A stretch of DNA of 64,000 nt, taken from contig NZ_JACHGY010000001.1 in assembly GCF_014207595.1 (NCBI RefSeq), positions 1,054,001 through 1,118,000 on the forward strand, in the 5' to 3' direction. The notes beneath the pieces were generated by a model. The model was not told the DNA's origin and searched no databases. It saw only the letters and a program-made list of their open reading frames with translations. The translations under genes and the position numbers were made by a program. The first letter of the stretch is position 1, and every line of letters starts with the position of its first letter. The stretch is from Algisphaera agarilytica. Its GTDB lineage: Bacteria; Planctomycetota; Phycisphaerae; Phycisphaerales; Phycisphaeraceae. Positions 1 to 7,668 of this stretch are shown in pieces.

Positions 1-1046
1 TGCTTCTCGGATTGGAAGCTGGTCCTTCCTTCGTCCGCCCGGATCTGCATTAATCGTTCGTAACTCTCGACTTCAGGCCACAACACTTTGGTCCCTGTAA
101 GCATGTCTTCTTCGTTGGCCTTGAAGAAGGCGTTGCTTGCCCCCGGCCCCGACTTATCCTCGAAGTCGTCTTCACCAAACCGGATCGCCTCCCACTGATC
201 CCAGAGGTCATGCCGTTCACTGAACTTCTCCACAGCTCGGTAGACCTTTCCGTCCCAACCTCCGGCCTTGCCCCTTTGGGGTGTCTCACGTGTCAGGTTG
301 GCCAACAGCGAGTCGTAGTGCAGGATCGTTCCGATCACCACCACGTTGGTCTGCGGATCACCGGCCTTCAAGAGCGTCTTCTGGAACCAGTCCATGGCCT
401 TACGCCTCTGATCATCCGACAGCGTTGGCTCTAGCTCCTCCAGGTCGTCCGCAATGATCAGACTCGGCCGGTGCTGCCGGTGCTTCATGCCACGCAGCCC
501 CTGCCCCGCACCCAAGACCCGCACGCAAGTGTCGTTGGGAAGCACCAAATGATGCGCCCTCACCTTCACCGCCCCGCCCCCGGAAAGTTCCGAGAGGCTT
601 CCGGGGGTGTTAGTTGATGGCTTTGCCTGCCGGCCCTGGATCAAGGGGATACAGATCTCCGGAAAGTCTTGGATCAGACGAGTGTTGCCTCGCAATTCCC
701 GAGTCAGGTCCTGCAGCAACTGCTTTGCCTGCTCACTTGTCGCCGAGATGATCAGGATGAATGCTTCTTTCCGGTACAGCAAGCACCACAACACATAGGC
801 CAAACTCACGACCGTCGTCTTGGCGTGGCCTCTAGGAGCCGCAATAGCAACCCGGCTCCCACGCTTGTCTACAAGTACTTTCAACTTCCGGAAAAGAGAC
901 GCGTGCATACGTGAACCCTTGGCGCGGAGGTGATGCTCTAGGTACACCGCCGCGAATACACTGGGCGATTCACCGCCACGCTCGCGTCGGCGGAGCGATA
1001 ACGCTCGGAGCAGCCCTCGATGATGGTCTAGTTCGACGCTGCTCAT
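1..1046 (-). CDS. Phage terminase large subunit, N-terminal part (cut by window edge)
   Basis: The frame starting with ATG at 1046 stays open to base 1, giving about 348 residues with no stop, so the gene continues outside the window. A P-loop-like stretch, APRGHAKTT, lies near residue 70, and a Walker B-like stretch, SLIIADDLEE, near residue 190, which is the ATPase layout of phage DNA-packaging motors. The last visible residues, RTSFQSEK, resemble the segment that joins ATPase and nuclease in large terminases; the nuclease domain itself is not visible. The start overlaps the stop of the upstream HTH gene as ATGA, so the two are probably translationally coupled. Expected role: ATP-driven packaging of phage DNA. 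Family call is firm from motifs; whether the prophage is functional cannot be judged here. Confidence 0.85.
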   Translation of the reverse strand, partial: MSSVELDHHRGLLRALSLRRRERGGESPSVFAAVYLEHHLRAKGSRMHASLFRKLKVLVDKRGSRVAIAAPRGHAKTTVVSLAYVLWCLLYRKEAFILIISATSEQAKQLLQDLTRELRGNTRLIQDFPEICIPLIQGRQAKPSTNTPGSLSELSGGGAVKVRAHHLVLPNDTCVRVLGAGQGLRGMKHRQHRPSLIIADDLEELEPTLSDDQRRKAMDWFQKTLLKAGDPQTNVVVIGTILHYDSLLANLTRETPQRGKAGGWDGKVYRAVEKFSERHDLWDQWEAIRFGEDDFEDKSGPGASNAFFKANEEDMLTGTKVLWPEVESYERLMQIRADEGRTSFQSEK

Positions 1047-1708
1047 TTAGCTACCTTTCCGGTAGCAGGCGGAGTGGGCAAGGACTGAACCGAACCAACC
1101 CCCTTCGAAGCCTCCCCGTAACGCCTTTCCTGCATTCCATTCGGTAGCTCAATGCAGCCCACCCGCTTCGCTTCGGCATAGATTTCCTGCAAAGTCAACG
1201 GGTCTTCGAGACGATGGCTCAGCGTCGCCTCGATCTGCTGAGCCGATGAAGGCAGAAAACCCATGATTTGAAGCCGGTGAGCCGTCTTGTCCAGGATCTC
1301 CATAGCCGCCCGCTCGCCGTCGATCCGAACTGCTGGGGGTGTGGACTTGTCCCGCGTCGCCCGACGGATGTGTTCAACACCTACTCGTGCCTGATGCAAC
1401 AGTTCACCCGCGACCTCGCCGGCCAGCTCGGGATCATTCTTCAAAGCCCTGCCTTCAAGGATGGCCTTGCGGTCGCGGGCGATGGTCCGCTCACTGCACG
1501 TCAGTAAGGCGGCCATCTCGGGGACCGACACGCCCTCGCCGCCAAGATGGGCAACGCAGGCTCGGCGTTCTTCTACTGCCAGGTCTTTGGGATTTAAACG
1601 CTTCTGCTTGAGATCACGTAGAAGATCAAGCACGTTCCTGGGATCGGAAATATCTGAGGGTTCACTCTGGGCTTCTAGAGTGGTTTGTTCAAGGGGTTCG
1701 TTGGTCAT
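1043..1708 (-). CDS. Helix-turn-helix protein, probable terminase small subunit
   Basis: A 221-residue soluble protein. Residues about 60-85 (VPEMAALLTCSERTIARDRK) form a clear helix-turn-helix of the kind that recognises DNA. The C-terminal half is helical and charged, with no membrane segment. It ends in an ATGA overlap with the large terminase gene, and small terminase subunits usually precede the large subunit and bind the packaging site, so the context gives the function more than the sequence does. The alternative is a phage transcription regulator. The gene lies 78 bp downstream of the ParB-methyltransferase and on the same strand, so all three may be one transcript. Confidence 0.6.
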   Translation of the reverse strand: MTNEPLEQTTLEAQSEPSDISDPRNVLDLLRDLKQKRLNPKDLAVEERRACVAHLGGEGVSVPEMAALLTCSERTIARDRKAILEGRALKNDPELAGEVAGELLHQARVGVEHIRRATRDKSTPPAVRIDGERAAMEILDKTAHRLQIMGFLPSSAQQIEATLSHRLEDPLTLQEIYAEAKRVGCIELPNGMQERRYGEASKGVGSVQSLPTPPATGKVAK

Positions 1709-1786
1709 GGTGATGTGCTCACTGATGATGGATGTGTTTTAGAAATTCAGGTCTTAGTTGAATGAGTGATTAGTGCAATATGGCCA

Positions 1787-3082
1787 CTAAGCAGCAGAGG
1801 AACCCTGAGTCCACGAATAGGCCTGCGCAACTTCCGGGGGCACGGCTTGAGGGCCGGCCAAAGCGATGTAGCGGCGAACGATGGTGTCGCAGTCACGCGG
1901 ATCGATCTCCATCCCCAGGCAACGACGCCCCAAAGCCGCCGCGGCCAGCAGCGTGGTCCCGCTGCCCAGGAAGGGGTCGAAGACAATCTCGCCTCGTTTC
2001 GAAGAGTTGCGGATCGCTCGCTCGGCCAGCTCCAGGGGTTTCTGGGTAGGGTGCTTGTACTCCCGAGTACGGTCGCGATGAACGTCCCAGAGCGTTGACG
2101 CATTCCGAGGGCCGTACCAACGATGGCGGGCACCGGCTTTGTAGCCATACAGGCAGTACTCCACCTGCTCGTTGTAGTCACCAAACCCCGGGCTAAAGCT
2201 CTCCTTGGCCCAGGTAATCGTCGAAGACACCTTGAACTTCCGTTCCGTGAGCAGGTCGTGCATTAACCCAAAACACTTGTGCGCATTCCAGATGTAGAAC
2301 GCTCCCCCCGGAATTAGGCTCTCATCCAGCGCCTCTAGGACTTTGGGGAACCACCTGGCGTACTGCCTGGGCGTGAGGTTGTCGTTAATGATCCGGTCTT
2401 CAGATGGCTTGCCCGAAGGTCCAGTCTTACCTCGCTTGGCCGACGTTGGGCGTTTATTGCGGTCATAGCTCACGCCGTAAGGCGGATCCGTATGGTTCAT
2501 CGAGGCCCGTTCGTTGCCCAAGAGTCGAGCAACATCCGCGGGGCTGACAACTTCGCCGCACAGTAAGCGGTGCTCGCCGCTTGGCCCAAGGCAAATCAAG
2601 TCACCCGGCTTGGTAATTGGTTCTGCAGGCTCTTCAACCTCATCCAAAGCCTCTAGATCAAGCTCAGTGTCTTTAGCCAGGTCGGCTATGAGATGCTCGA
2701 TCTCTACACCATAGAAACCGGTGACCGTCGCGTCGATATCCGGCTCGACCACGAGCTCGGTGAGGAGTTCGGCGAGCTTACCCTCGTCCCAAGCACCGTC
2801 GATCTTGTTCAGTGCGATGTTGAGGGCTTTTTCGTCAGCGAGGGACAGATCCACCTCGACGACATCGATCTCTGCGTCTCCACGGGCCTTAAGTACCTTG
2901 AATCGCTGATGCCCCCCTACCAAGTGGCCGGTCTGACGATTCCAGACCGGGGGCTCAACGCAGCCGTAGGTTTCGATACTACGCTGGAGTTTCTCGTACT
3001 CGGGATCACCCGGCTTCAAATCCTTCCGGGGGTTGTAGGGGGCAGGGTTGATCTTCTGAACTTCGATACTACGAACTTGCAT
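1787..3082 (-). CDS. ParB-like domain fused to DNA methyltransferase (N6-adenine/N4-cytosine)
   Basis: A 431-residue protein. Residues 1 to about 110 form a ParB/Srx-type N-terminal domain (INPAPYNPRK, VGGHQRFKVLKARG). The methyltransferase follows, with the catalytic motif IV DPPY at residues 199-202, HPTQKP at 344-349, and the AdoMet-binding motif I FDPFLGSGTT at 368-377. Motif IV preceding motif I is the beta-class order for N6-adenine or N4-cytosine enzymes. Such ParB-methylase fusions are common as orphan (restriction-free) methylases in phages and prophages. No restriction endonuclease gene is seen next to it. It sits directly upstream of two terminase-like genes, which supports a phage origin. 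Target sequence cannot be told from the window. Confidence 0.9.
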   Translation of the reverse strand: MQVRSIEVQKINPAPYNPRKDLKPGDPEYEKLQRSIETYGCVEPPVWNRQTGHLVGGHQRFKVLKARGDAEIDVVEVDLSLADEKALNIALNKIDGAWDEGKLAELLTELVVEPDIDATVTGFYGVEIEHLIADLAKDTELDLEALDEVEEPAEPITKPGDLICLGPSGEHRLLCGEVVSPADVARLLGNERASMNHTDPPYGVSYDRNKRPTSAKRGKTGPSGKPSEDRIINDNLTPRQYARWFPKVLEALDESLIPGGAFYIWNAHKCFGLMHDLLTERKFKVSSTITWAKESFSPGFGDYNEQVEYCLYGYKAGARHRWYGPRNASTLWDVHRDRTREYKHPTQKPLELAERAIRNSSKRGEIVFDPFLGSGTTLLAAAALGRRCLGMEIDPRDCDTIVRRYIALAGPQAVPPEVAQAYSWTQGSSAA

Positions 3083-3585
3083 GGCAACGCTCCTTTAGAC
3101 GTGTAACGACCACGCCGTGTCGCCTCTCGGGCCAGTTAATGGCCTATGCAACGTGCACAAGCCACAAAAAAACGAACCAGCCCGAGAGGCAAAAGGTCCG
3201 ATTGATTCGAAGCTACTGTGTTCTGTGATTTGAGGCGGCAAGAGCAATCTCAATGCCGGCTCGTTCAGCATTATCGCCAAAGCAATATGCCTGACAATAG
3301 TTGTGTGCTGACAAGAAGCTGTGAGCAGCTAAACTATTTGGGCTAGATAAACTATTCGGCTTATGCAGGCTACAGCTAAGCCCCAAGCAAGCGAAATCTG
3401 CAGCCACAGCCTACGGGTCATTTGTGAGTTACTGGATTAGCTGCGTAAGGAATGATCTGCCCCTAGGGTTCATTCCATCCCGATCTACCTCAGCTGTACA
3501 TAACCCCCATTCATGGAACGGACTATTGCTTTCGTTGAACGAGAGTTCATATGCCGTACATCCCTGCCGTAACTGCCTGAATACC
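3083..3585. other. Intergenic region with an 11-bp inverted repeat, no convincing gene
   Basis: About 500 bp between the methyltransferase start and the LuxR-type gene end. Short open frames exist but none has a convincing start signal or family resemblance. The notable structure is a perfect 11-bp inverted repeat, GCCTCTCGGGC at 3122-3132 and its complement at 3180-3190, upstream of the methyltransferase; it is listed separately. Confidence 0.5.
3122..3190. repeat. Perfect 11-bp inverted repeat upstream of the methyltransferase gene
   Basis: GCCTCTCGGGC at 3122-3132 pairs exactly with GCCCGAGAGGC at 3180-3190, leaving 47 bases between the arms. It ends 40 bp upstream of the ATG of the ParB-methyltransferase gene, so it lies in that gene's leader or promoter. 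It could form a stem in RNA or be a paired protein-binding site. Which of these is not decided by sequence alone. Confidence 0.6.
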
Positions 3586-4413
3586 TCACGACGAATCGGT
3601 CCCATCGTTTGCCGGCTCGGGCTGGCCCTCCAGAAAACAGCGCATCAATTCGGGCTGCGAGCGGACACCGAACATCTTGAAGATGCGCTGGGTATAGGTG
3701 TTTACGGTGTTGATCGACAAGAGCCTGACATCGGCAATGTCCTGCCGGGAGTAACCTTTCACCAATAACGTCAGCAGCACCATATGGCTGGTTGGCAGTT
3801 CGGCGATCTGATGAACACGCGCGTCCTCGGGCCAACCCGCGGTATGCAGCCACGGCACCCCGCGGATGATGATGTGCAGCATGTCGCGCTGCCGGTCGGT
3901 AAACGGTGGCTCGCCATACGGCCGGAAGAGCGTGACGGTGCTGGACCCGTGGTCTTCGACCGCACAGATCGACGAGACGAACGTACCGATGCCCGCGGCG
4001 GCGGCCAGGGCCGAGGCCTCGCTCTTCTCCCACTCCGCCGCCCCGGCGTGGTCTTCCATACGGATGGTCAGCGGCTCAGGCTGGGTGAAGATGCGTTGGT
4101 AAGTCGGCGCAAAGACGCGATGCGTCGCGGGGTGGTTCACGCAAGTGGCGAGGCACTCGGCCTGCTCCAAGGAGAAGCCGCCCTGCAGCGCTCCGGCATG
4201 GTGCGGCTTGCAGTCCTCGTCGAACACGTTGATGGCCCAGCTCCACTGCGTCGCATCGACCAGCCGGCAGAGGCCGTCGAGCAGAAATCTTTTCTTGGCT
4301 AGGTGGTCGCCCTCGTAGGTCGAGGTCTGCGCCAACAACTCCACCAGACGCACCGCGTCTTCCTGGGAGATCGTCGCGTTTCCGGAATCGGGTTGGCGGA
4401 TCGGGTCTGACAT
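3586..4413 (-). CDS. LuxR-type HTH transcriptional regulator
   Basis: About 275 residues from the ATG at 4413 (MSDPIRQ); the frame extends further upstream to 4530 but that stretch does not look like protein. The last 65 residues hold a LuxR/GerE-type HTH: TLLVKGYSRQDIADVRLLS followed by SINTVNTYTQRIFKMFGV, matching the usual 'self-replicating' helix spacing and the recognition helix. The N-terminal 200 residues look like a sensory domain of unknown ligand, with no receiver aspartate motif and no membrane segment. It is transcribed away from a PEP-CTERM gene at 4730, and the shared upstream region holds a perfect 16-bp palindrome that would suit a dimeric regulator. Regulation of the neighbouring secreted-protein genes is an inference from position. 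Confidence 0.8.
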   Translation of the reverse strand: MSDPIRQPDSGNATISQEDAVRLVELLAQTSTYEGDHLAKKRFLLDGLCRLVDATQWSWAINVFDEDCKPHHAGALQGGFSLEQAECLATCVNHPATHRVFAPTYQRIFTQPEPLTIRMEDHAGAAEWEKSEASALAAAAGIGTFVSSICAVEDHGSSTVTLFRPYGEPPFTDRQRDMLHIIIRGVPWLHTAGWPEDARVHQIAELPTSHMVLLTLLVKGYSRQDIADVRLLSINTVNTYTQRIFKMFGVRSQPELMRCFLEGQPEPANDGTDSS

Positions 4414-4729
4414 CGCATATCTCGTCAGGGTGGTGCGTCGCGAAAGACACCATGGCATGTTAGGCCATAAACAAACAATCTGGGTTGCCGTACGGGAAAT
4501 TAAAGTGCCCAAATTTACGAGCGGTCTCAAATTTGAGACTTACGCCAAGCAAGGCGATCGGGTATCAATTTCACCAGTCAAACTTTTGCAGAGCTGCTCT
4601 TACAGCCTGATCGTATTCAGGCTATCAACCGAAGGGTTTACCCGTATCAAAATTGGGTAACGAGGTACTAAGGTTTTCAAACACGGTGCTGATACGACTG
4701 ATTGAATTTTTGTAAGTAGGAAGACCTCC
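4414..4729. promoter_or_regulatory. Divergent control region between LuxR-type gene and PEP-CTERM gene
   Basis: 316 bp shared upstream sequence. It contains the palindrome at 4524-4539 and, nearer the PEP-CTERM gene, a weak hairpin formed by TTACCC and GGGTAA around 4638-4660. No clear -35/-10 pair was identified by eye. No protein-coding sequence is evident. Confidence 0.5.
4524..4539. promoter_or_regulatory. Perfect 16-bp palindrome, candidate operator
   Basis: GTCTCAAATTTGAGAC is its own reverse complement over all 16 bases. It lies 110 bp upstream of the LuxR-type regulator start and 190 bp upstream of the divergent PEP-CTERM gene. LuxR-family dimers bind palindromes of about this size, so autoregulation or control of the divergent gene is a reasonable inference. 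Confidence 0.55.
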
Positions 4730-5347
4730 ATGCGATTCATAGCAACGGCCGCGGCGCTCGGGCTTGTGTCACTGACCATCCAAGCCCGGGCCGATATCCT
4801 TGCCGGCTCGTCGGCGTTCAACCTCCAAGAGATCGTCGATGCGTTCGGCGACGAACAGGGGCAGACCTTAACGCTCCCGATCGCCGCCGACATCACTTCG
4901 ATCGAGCTGCTCATAGGCCGGGCCAACATCGCGGTGGTGCTCACCGACCCGATTGTGGTGGACCTGTTCGCCACCGCTGAGTCGCCTCTCAACGGGCCGC
5001 AGCCCACGGGCAGCCCAATCGCTACAGGCTCCGTGGCCCCGTTCATGAGTAGCTCTTTCGAGTGGCGTTCGTTTGATTTCGGCGGCGTGGTCGCGCTGGA
5101 GACCGACACCACCTACGCGATTGTCGTTAGCAGCACCGACACCGGCGGCTACGCCTGGGCCGGAACGAACAACGGCGACTACGAGGACGGGAACGAGATC
5201 AGCCGAAACCTGGGGGACACCATCTGGGTGCAGCAACCCCAAGGCGAACAGACCTTCCGCGTCATCGGCACGTTCATTCCCGAGCCGGCTTCGGCGGTAC
5301 TGCTGGCACTGTGTCTCGGTGGATTGACGCTCCGCCGCCGCAGATGA
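4730..5347 (+). CDS. PEP-CTERM sorting domain protein (205 aa)
   Basis: Residues 1-22 (MRFIATAAALGLVSLTIQARA) are a signal peptide. The C-terminus carries the sorting tripartite signal: PEPASA, a hydrophobic stretch (VLLALCLGGLTL) and RRRR. Proteins with this tail are recognised by an exosortase (EpsH-like) and released or anchored at the cell surface. The middle is a beta-rich domain with acidic loops and no enzyme motif that I recognise. ATG is preceded by AGGAAG. It is followed 86 bp downstream by a second PEP-CTERM gene, probably in the same unit. No exosortase gene is in the window. Confidence 0.85.
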   Translation: MRFIATAAALGLVSLTIQARADILAGSSAFNLQEIVDAFGDEQGQTLTLPIAADITSIELLIGRANIAVVLTDPIVVDLFATAESPLNGPQPTGSPIATGSVAPFMSSSFEWRSFDFGGVVALETDTTYAIVVSSTDTGGYAWAGTNNGDYEDGNEISRNLGDTIWVQQPQGEQTFRVIGTFIPEPASAVLLALCLGGLTLRRRR

Positions 5348-5433
5348 CCCCACCGCGCGGCCGATTGCTGGGCTCGAAAAGATAATGCATCACAACGCCA
5401 AAACGGCGGCAAAGAACTTCAGAGCGGAGAACC

Positions 5434-6900
5434 ATGCACGTGAATAACCCTATCGATCTTTCCGAGGCCGGCGGGTGGAACCGAGGGGTGTTGACGTCCC
5501 GTCGTGGACGCCGATTCTTGCGTGCCGGGCGTCTGGCCGTGTTGGCGGCACTCACGCTCGCCGCCCTTTCACACGGCCAGCAGGCCCGCGCACAGAACAT
5601 CACCCCGTTCGTCTCGGGGGTTGAGACCGATTTGAATGTAAACGGCGGCACCATCATCGTTCATTATGGTTACGTCAATGTGCAACCATTTGAGATTTTT
5701 TTGCCCGTCAACCCTGGTACCGGGGTCAATTTCTTTCTCCCTAATTCCGACGATGTCGATGGATTCAGGGGCCAGCCGGACGAGTTTCTCCCAGGCATAC
5801 ACAGAGACGCTTTCCAGGTTCCGGGCACCGCGGCGGAGGCCATCATCTGGCAGATACAGCCCGGCGTTCAGGCGTTAGGGTCCGTGGAAAACTTGAGCGG
5901 GACCATCCCGGTCGTAGACGGTATCGCGTCTATCAGCGGGTACGACGACGGAGGCGTCCGGACACCCTACACCTACTTCCACAACGACGGCCCCGCAGGA
6001 AACCCTTACACCTTCACCAACCCCTCCCAGACCGGGAGGCCGACGCTGAGGGTTGAAGACGACGGGGTCCTGCAGATGCAAAGCAAGACCCTCCGGGCCG
6101 ACGCCATGGTCGTTGGCGACGACGGATTAGTGGTGGCCACCGGCGGGTTGATGGCGATTGATGAGAGCCTGACCGTGGAATCGGGCGGCACCATGCAGAC
6201 CATCGGCGGCGGCTTCAGCGCGGGCACGATGGTCGTCGAAACGGGTGGGCGTTGGACCGGGATCGGCGGCTCACTGGGCGGCGGGGACTCCTACGACGTG
6301 GGCTCGGGCCTGGTTAACTCAGGCCAGATCGATCTCAGCGGCGTCACCATCCAAGGCGACGTGTCCAACAACCAAGACGCGGTGATCAACCTCTTCGGCG
6401 ACGTGGTCTTCAACGGCCTGGTCTCCGGCCCGGGCGGCTTCTTCGGCAGCGGCACGGCGATCTTCAACGGCGGCTACGCCCCCGGCGCCAGCCCCGCGGT
6501 CGTCGAGCACGAGAACAACGTCGTCTTCAGCGACACCAACACCCTCGAGATCGAGCTGGCCGGGCTCGCGCTCGGCGAGTTCGACCGGCTGGAGATCCTT
6601 CAGGACCTGGAAATCGACGGGCTGCTGGATATTAAATTGATCGATGGGTTCACGCTCGACCTGAACCAGGAGTTCGTGATCCTGGACGTCATGGGCACCA
6701 CCACCGGACAATTCCTCGGGCTGGGCGAAGGCGATCTCGTCGACACGTTTGACGGTACCGATTTGTTCATCAGCTACGTCGCCGGCGACGGCAACGATGT
6801 TTCGCTGTTCGCGGTCCCTGAACCAACATCGCTAGTACTGCTTGGCTTGGGCGGGTTCATGTTCGGCCGGCGACGGCCATCCTTCCAAGCGTGCCGCTGA
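5434..6900 (+). CDS. PEP-CTERM protein with beta-repeat body (488 aa)
   Basis: The long N-terminus has arginines (RRGRRFLRAGR) before the hydrophobic core LAVLAALTLAALSHG, ending ARAQ, so it is an exported protein. The C-terminus is VPEPTSLVLLGLGGF followed by an arginine cluster, the PEP-CTERM signal; eight residues follow the RRR cluster, slightly more than usual. The body from about residue 190 has glycine-rich repeats (GGLMAIDESLTVESGG, GGTMQTIGGGFSAGTMVVETGG) typical of a right-handed beta-helix, as in autotransporter-like surface proteins. GGAG lies upstream of the ATG. No catalytic motif recognised; a surface adhesin or glycan-binding role is only a guess. Confidence 0.85.
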   Translation: MHVNNPIDLSEAGGWNRGVLTSRRGRRFLRAGRLAVLAALTLAALSHGQQARAQNITPFVSGVETDLNVNGGTIIVHYGYVNVQPFEIFLPVNPGTGVNFFLPNSDDVDGFRGQPDEFLPGIHRDAFQVPGTAAEAIIWQIQPGVQALGSVENLSGTIPVVDGIASISGYDDGGVRTPYTYFHNDGPAGNPYTFTNPSQTGRPTLRVEDDGVLQMQSKTLRADAMVVGDDGLVVATGGLMAIDESLTVESGGTMQTIGGGFSAGTMVVETGGRWTGIGGSLGGGDSYDVGSGLVNSGQIDLSGVTIQGDVSNNQDAVINLFGDVVFNGLVSGPGGFFGSGTAIFNGGYAPGASPAVVEHENNVVFSDTNTLEIELAGLALGEFDRLEILQDLEIDGLLDIKLIDGFTLDLNQEFVILDVMGTTTGQFLGLGEGDLVDTFDGTDLFISYVAGDGNDVSLFAVPEPTSLVLLGLGGFMFGRRRPSFQACR

Positions 6901-7200
6901 CCCGCATATCTCGTAACCTCGGCCTTTTTCATACCCTCAGACAACTTCGCTGCTGTGCATCGCGATCGGCCTGTTCCGTGGTGCATATACTCGATATTTT
7001 CCACTGGATCGTTTGCGATTTTCAGAAAAATAACCCAATCTTAGACCAGCAGCTCAACCTTTCATCACTCGAACGACGACCTATCAAGCTAAACATATCC
7101 AGGTCTATTCCAATATGTAGGCACCTGATAATTTCTGGTAGAGGTTACGAAAACTGCATCACCTGAATCTATAATCTGGTCCACATGAAAGGGCCAGAAA
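6901..7200. other. Intergenic region with an IS-end fragment
   Basis: No gene is evident. At 7101-7134 the sequence GGTCTATTCCAATATGTAGG matches the right end of the IS element at 46.4-47.8 kb in 18 of 20 bases or better. After it comes a sequence resembling an IS3-family left end (ATCTGGTCC at 7172) leading into the broken orfA. Confidence 0.55.
7101..7134. mobile_element. Isolated IS-end fragment
   Basis: The stretch beginning GGTCTATTCCAATATGTAGG closely matches the terminal repeat of the IS at 46449-47790 (GGTCTATTCCAATTTGTAGG). There is no transposase of that family beside it, so it is a remnant end, probably left after deletion or after interruption by the IS3-type element that follows. 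Confidence 0.6.
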
Positions 7201-7365
7201 ATGAAAGGCAAACGATACACCACCGAGCAGAAGATCCGGATCGTCCGTGAAGGCCAACGTGCCGGCATGGCGATCGCCGATGTCTGCTGAGAACACCAGA
7301 TCAGTGAGCAGAGCTACCATCGCTGGAAAGCGGAGCTGGGGATGCTCGAGGTCGACCAGTTGAGA
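7201..7365 (+). pseudogene. Broken IS3-family orfA (transposase HTH part)
   Basis: Translation from ATG at 7201 reads as a typical IS3 orfA start (KRYTTEQKIRIVREGQ, then AGMAIADVC), an in-frame TGA, then EHQISEQSYHRWKAELGM, and stops resembling transposase at about 7365. It therefore has an internal stop and lacks its C-terminal part and the whole of orfB. The break abuts a dead sulfatase fragment on the other strand. This is a remnant and not a functional gene. Confidence 0.8.
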
Positions 7366-7523
7366 GTCAACACTTTGCCTTGGCACGCTTGCAGAAAATT
7401 AAACATGTGTGGCAACATGTCGTCCGTAATGATGAAGATAAAGTTTGGCTGTGAGCGAACTGCCTCTTACGCGTCAACAGACTGCGTTGCCGTCAGGAGC
7501 AGCAACAAAGCCATCAAGGACAT
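7360..7523 (-). pseudogene. Sulfatase 5' fragment (dead)
   Basis: On the minus strand an ATG at 7523 opens a signal-peptide-like stretch (MSLMALLLLLTATQSVDA), then an in-frame TAA, then QPNFIFIITDDMLPHMFNFL. The last part is nearly the same as the N-terminal metal-binding segment of the intact sulfatase at 15443 (PNVVFIITDDMLPKMFNFL). After about 55 codons it runs straight into the IS3 orfA remnant. So a paralogue of the 15.4-kb sulfatase once stood here and was cut by an insertion. The other 500 residues are missing. Confidence 0.8.
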
Positions 7524-7668
7524 TATCACACGGTATGAGCATATTCTGGACTGAGAATCCATAAAGCTCTAAACCAATCGTTTGAACCGACGTGAAAACG
7601 AATGGCATATTAAGCACATGGAGCTTCCTATTCCTATTATTACGATGTGATTAGAATTCGAAAAGGGA

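Noticed and set aside
3095-3407. Two small overlapping minus-strand frames (61 and 64 codons) before the methyltransferase
   Set aside because: No ribosome site, no protein-like pattern, and the inverted repeat lies inside the first one.
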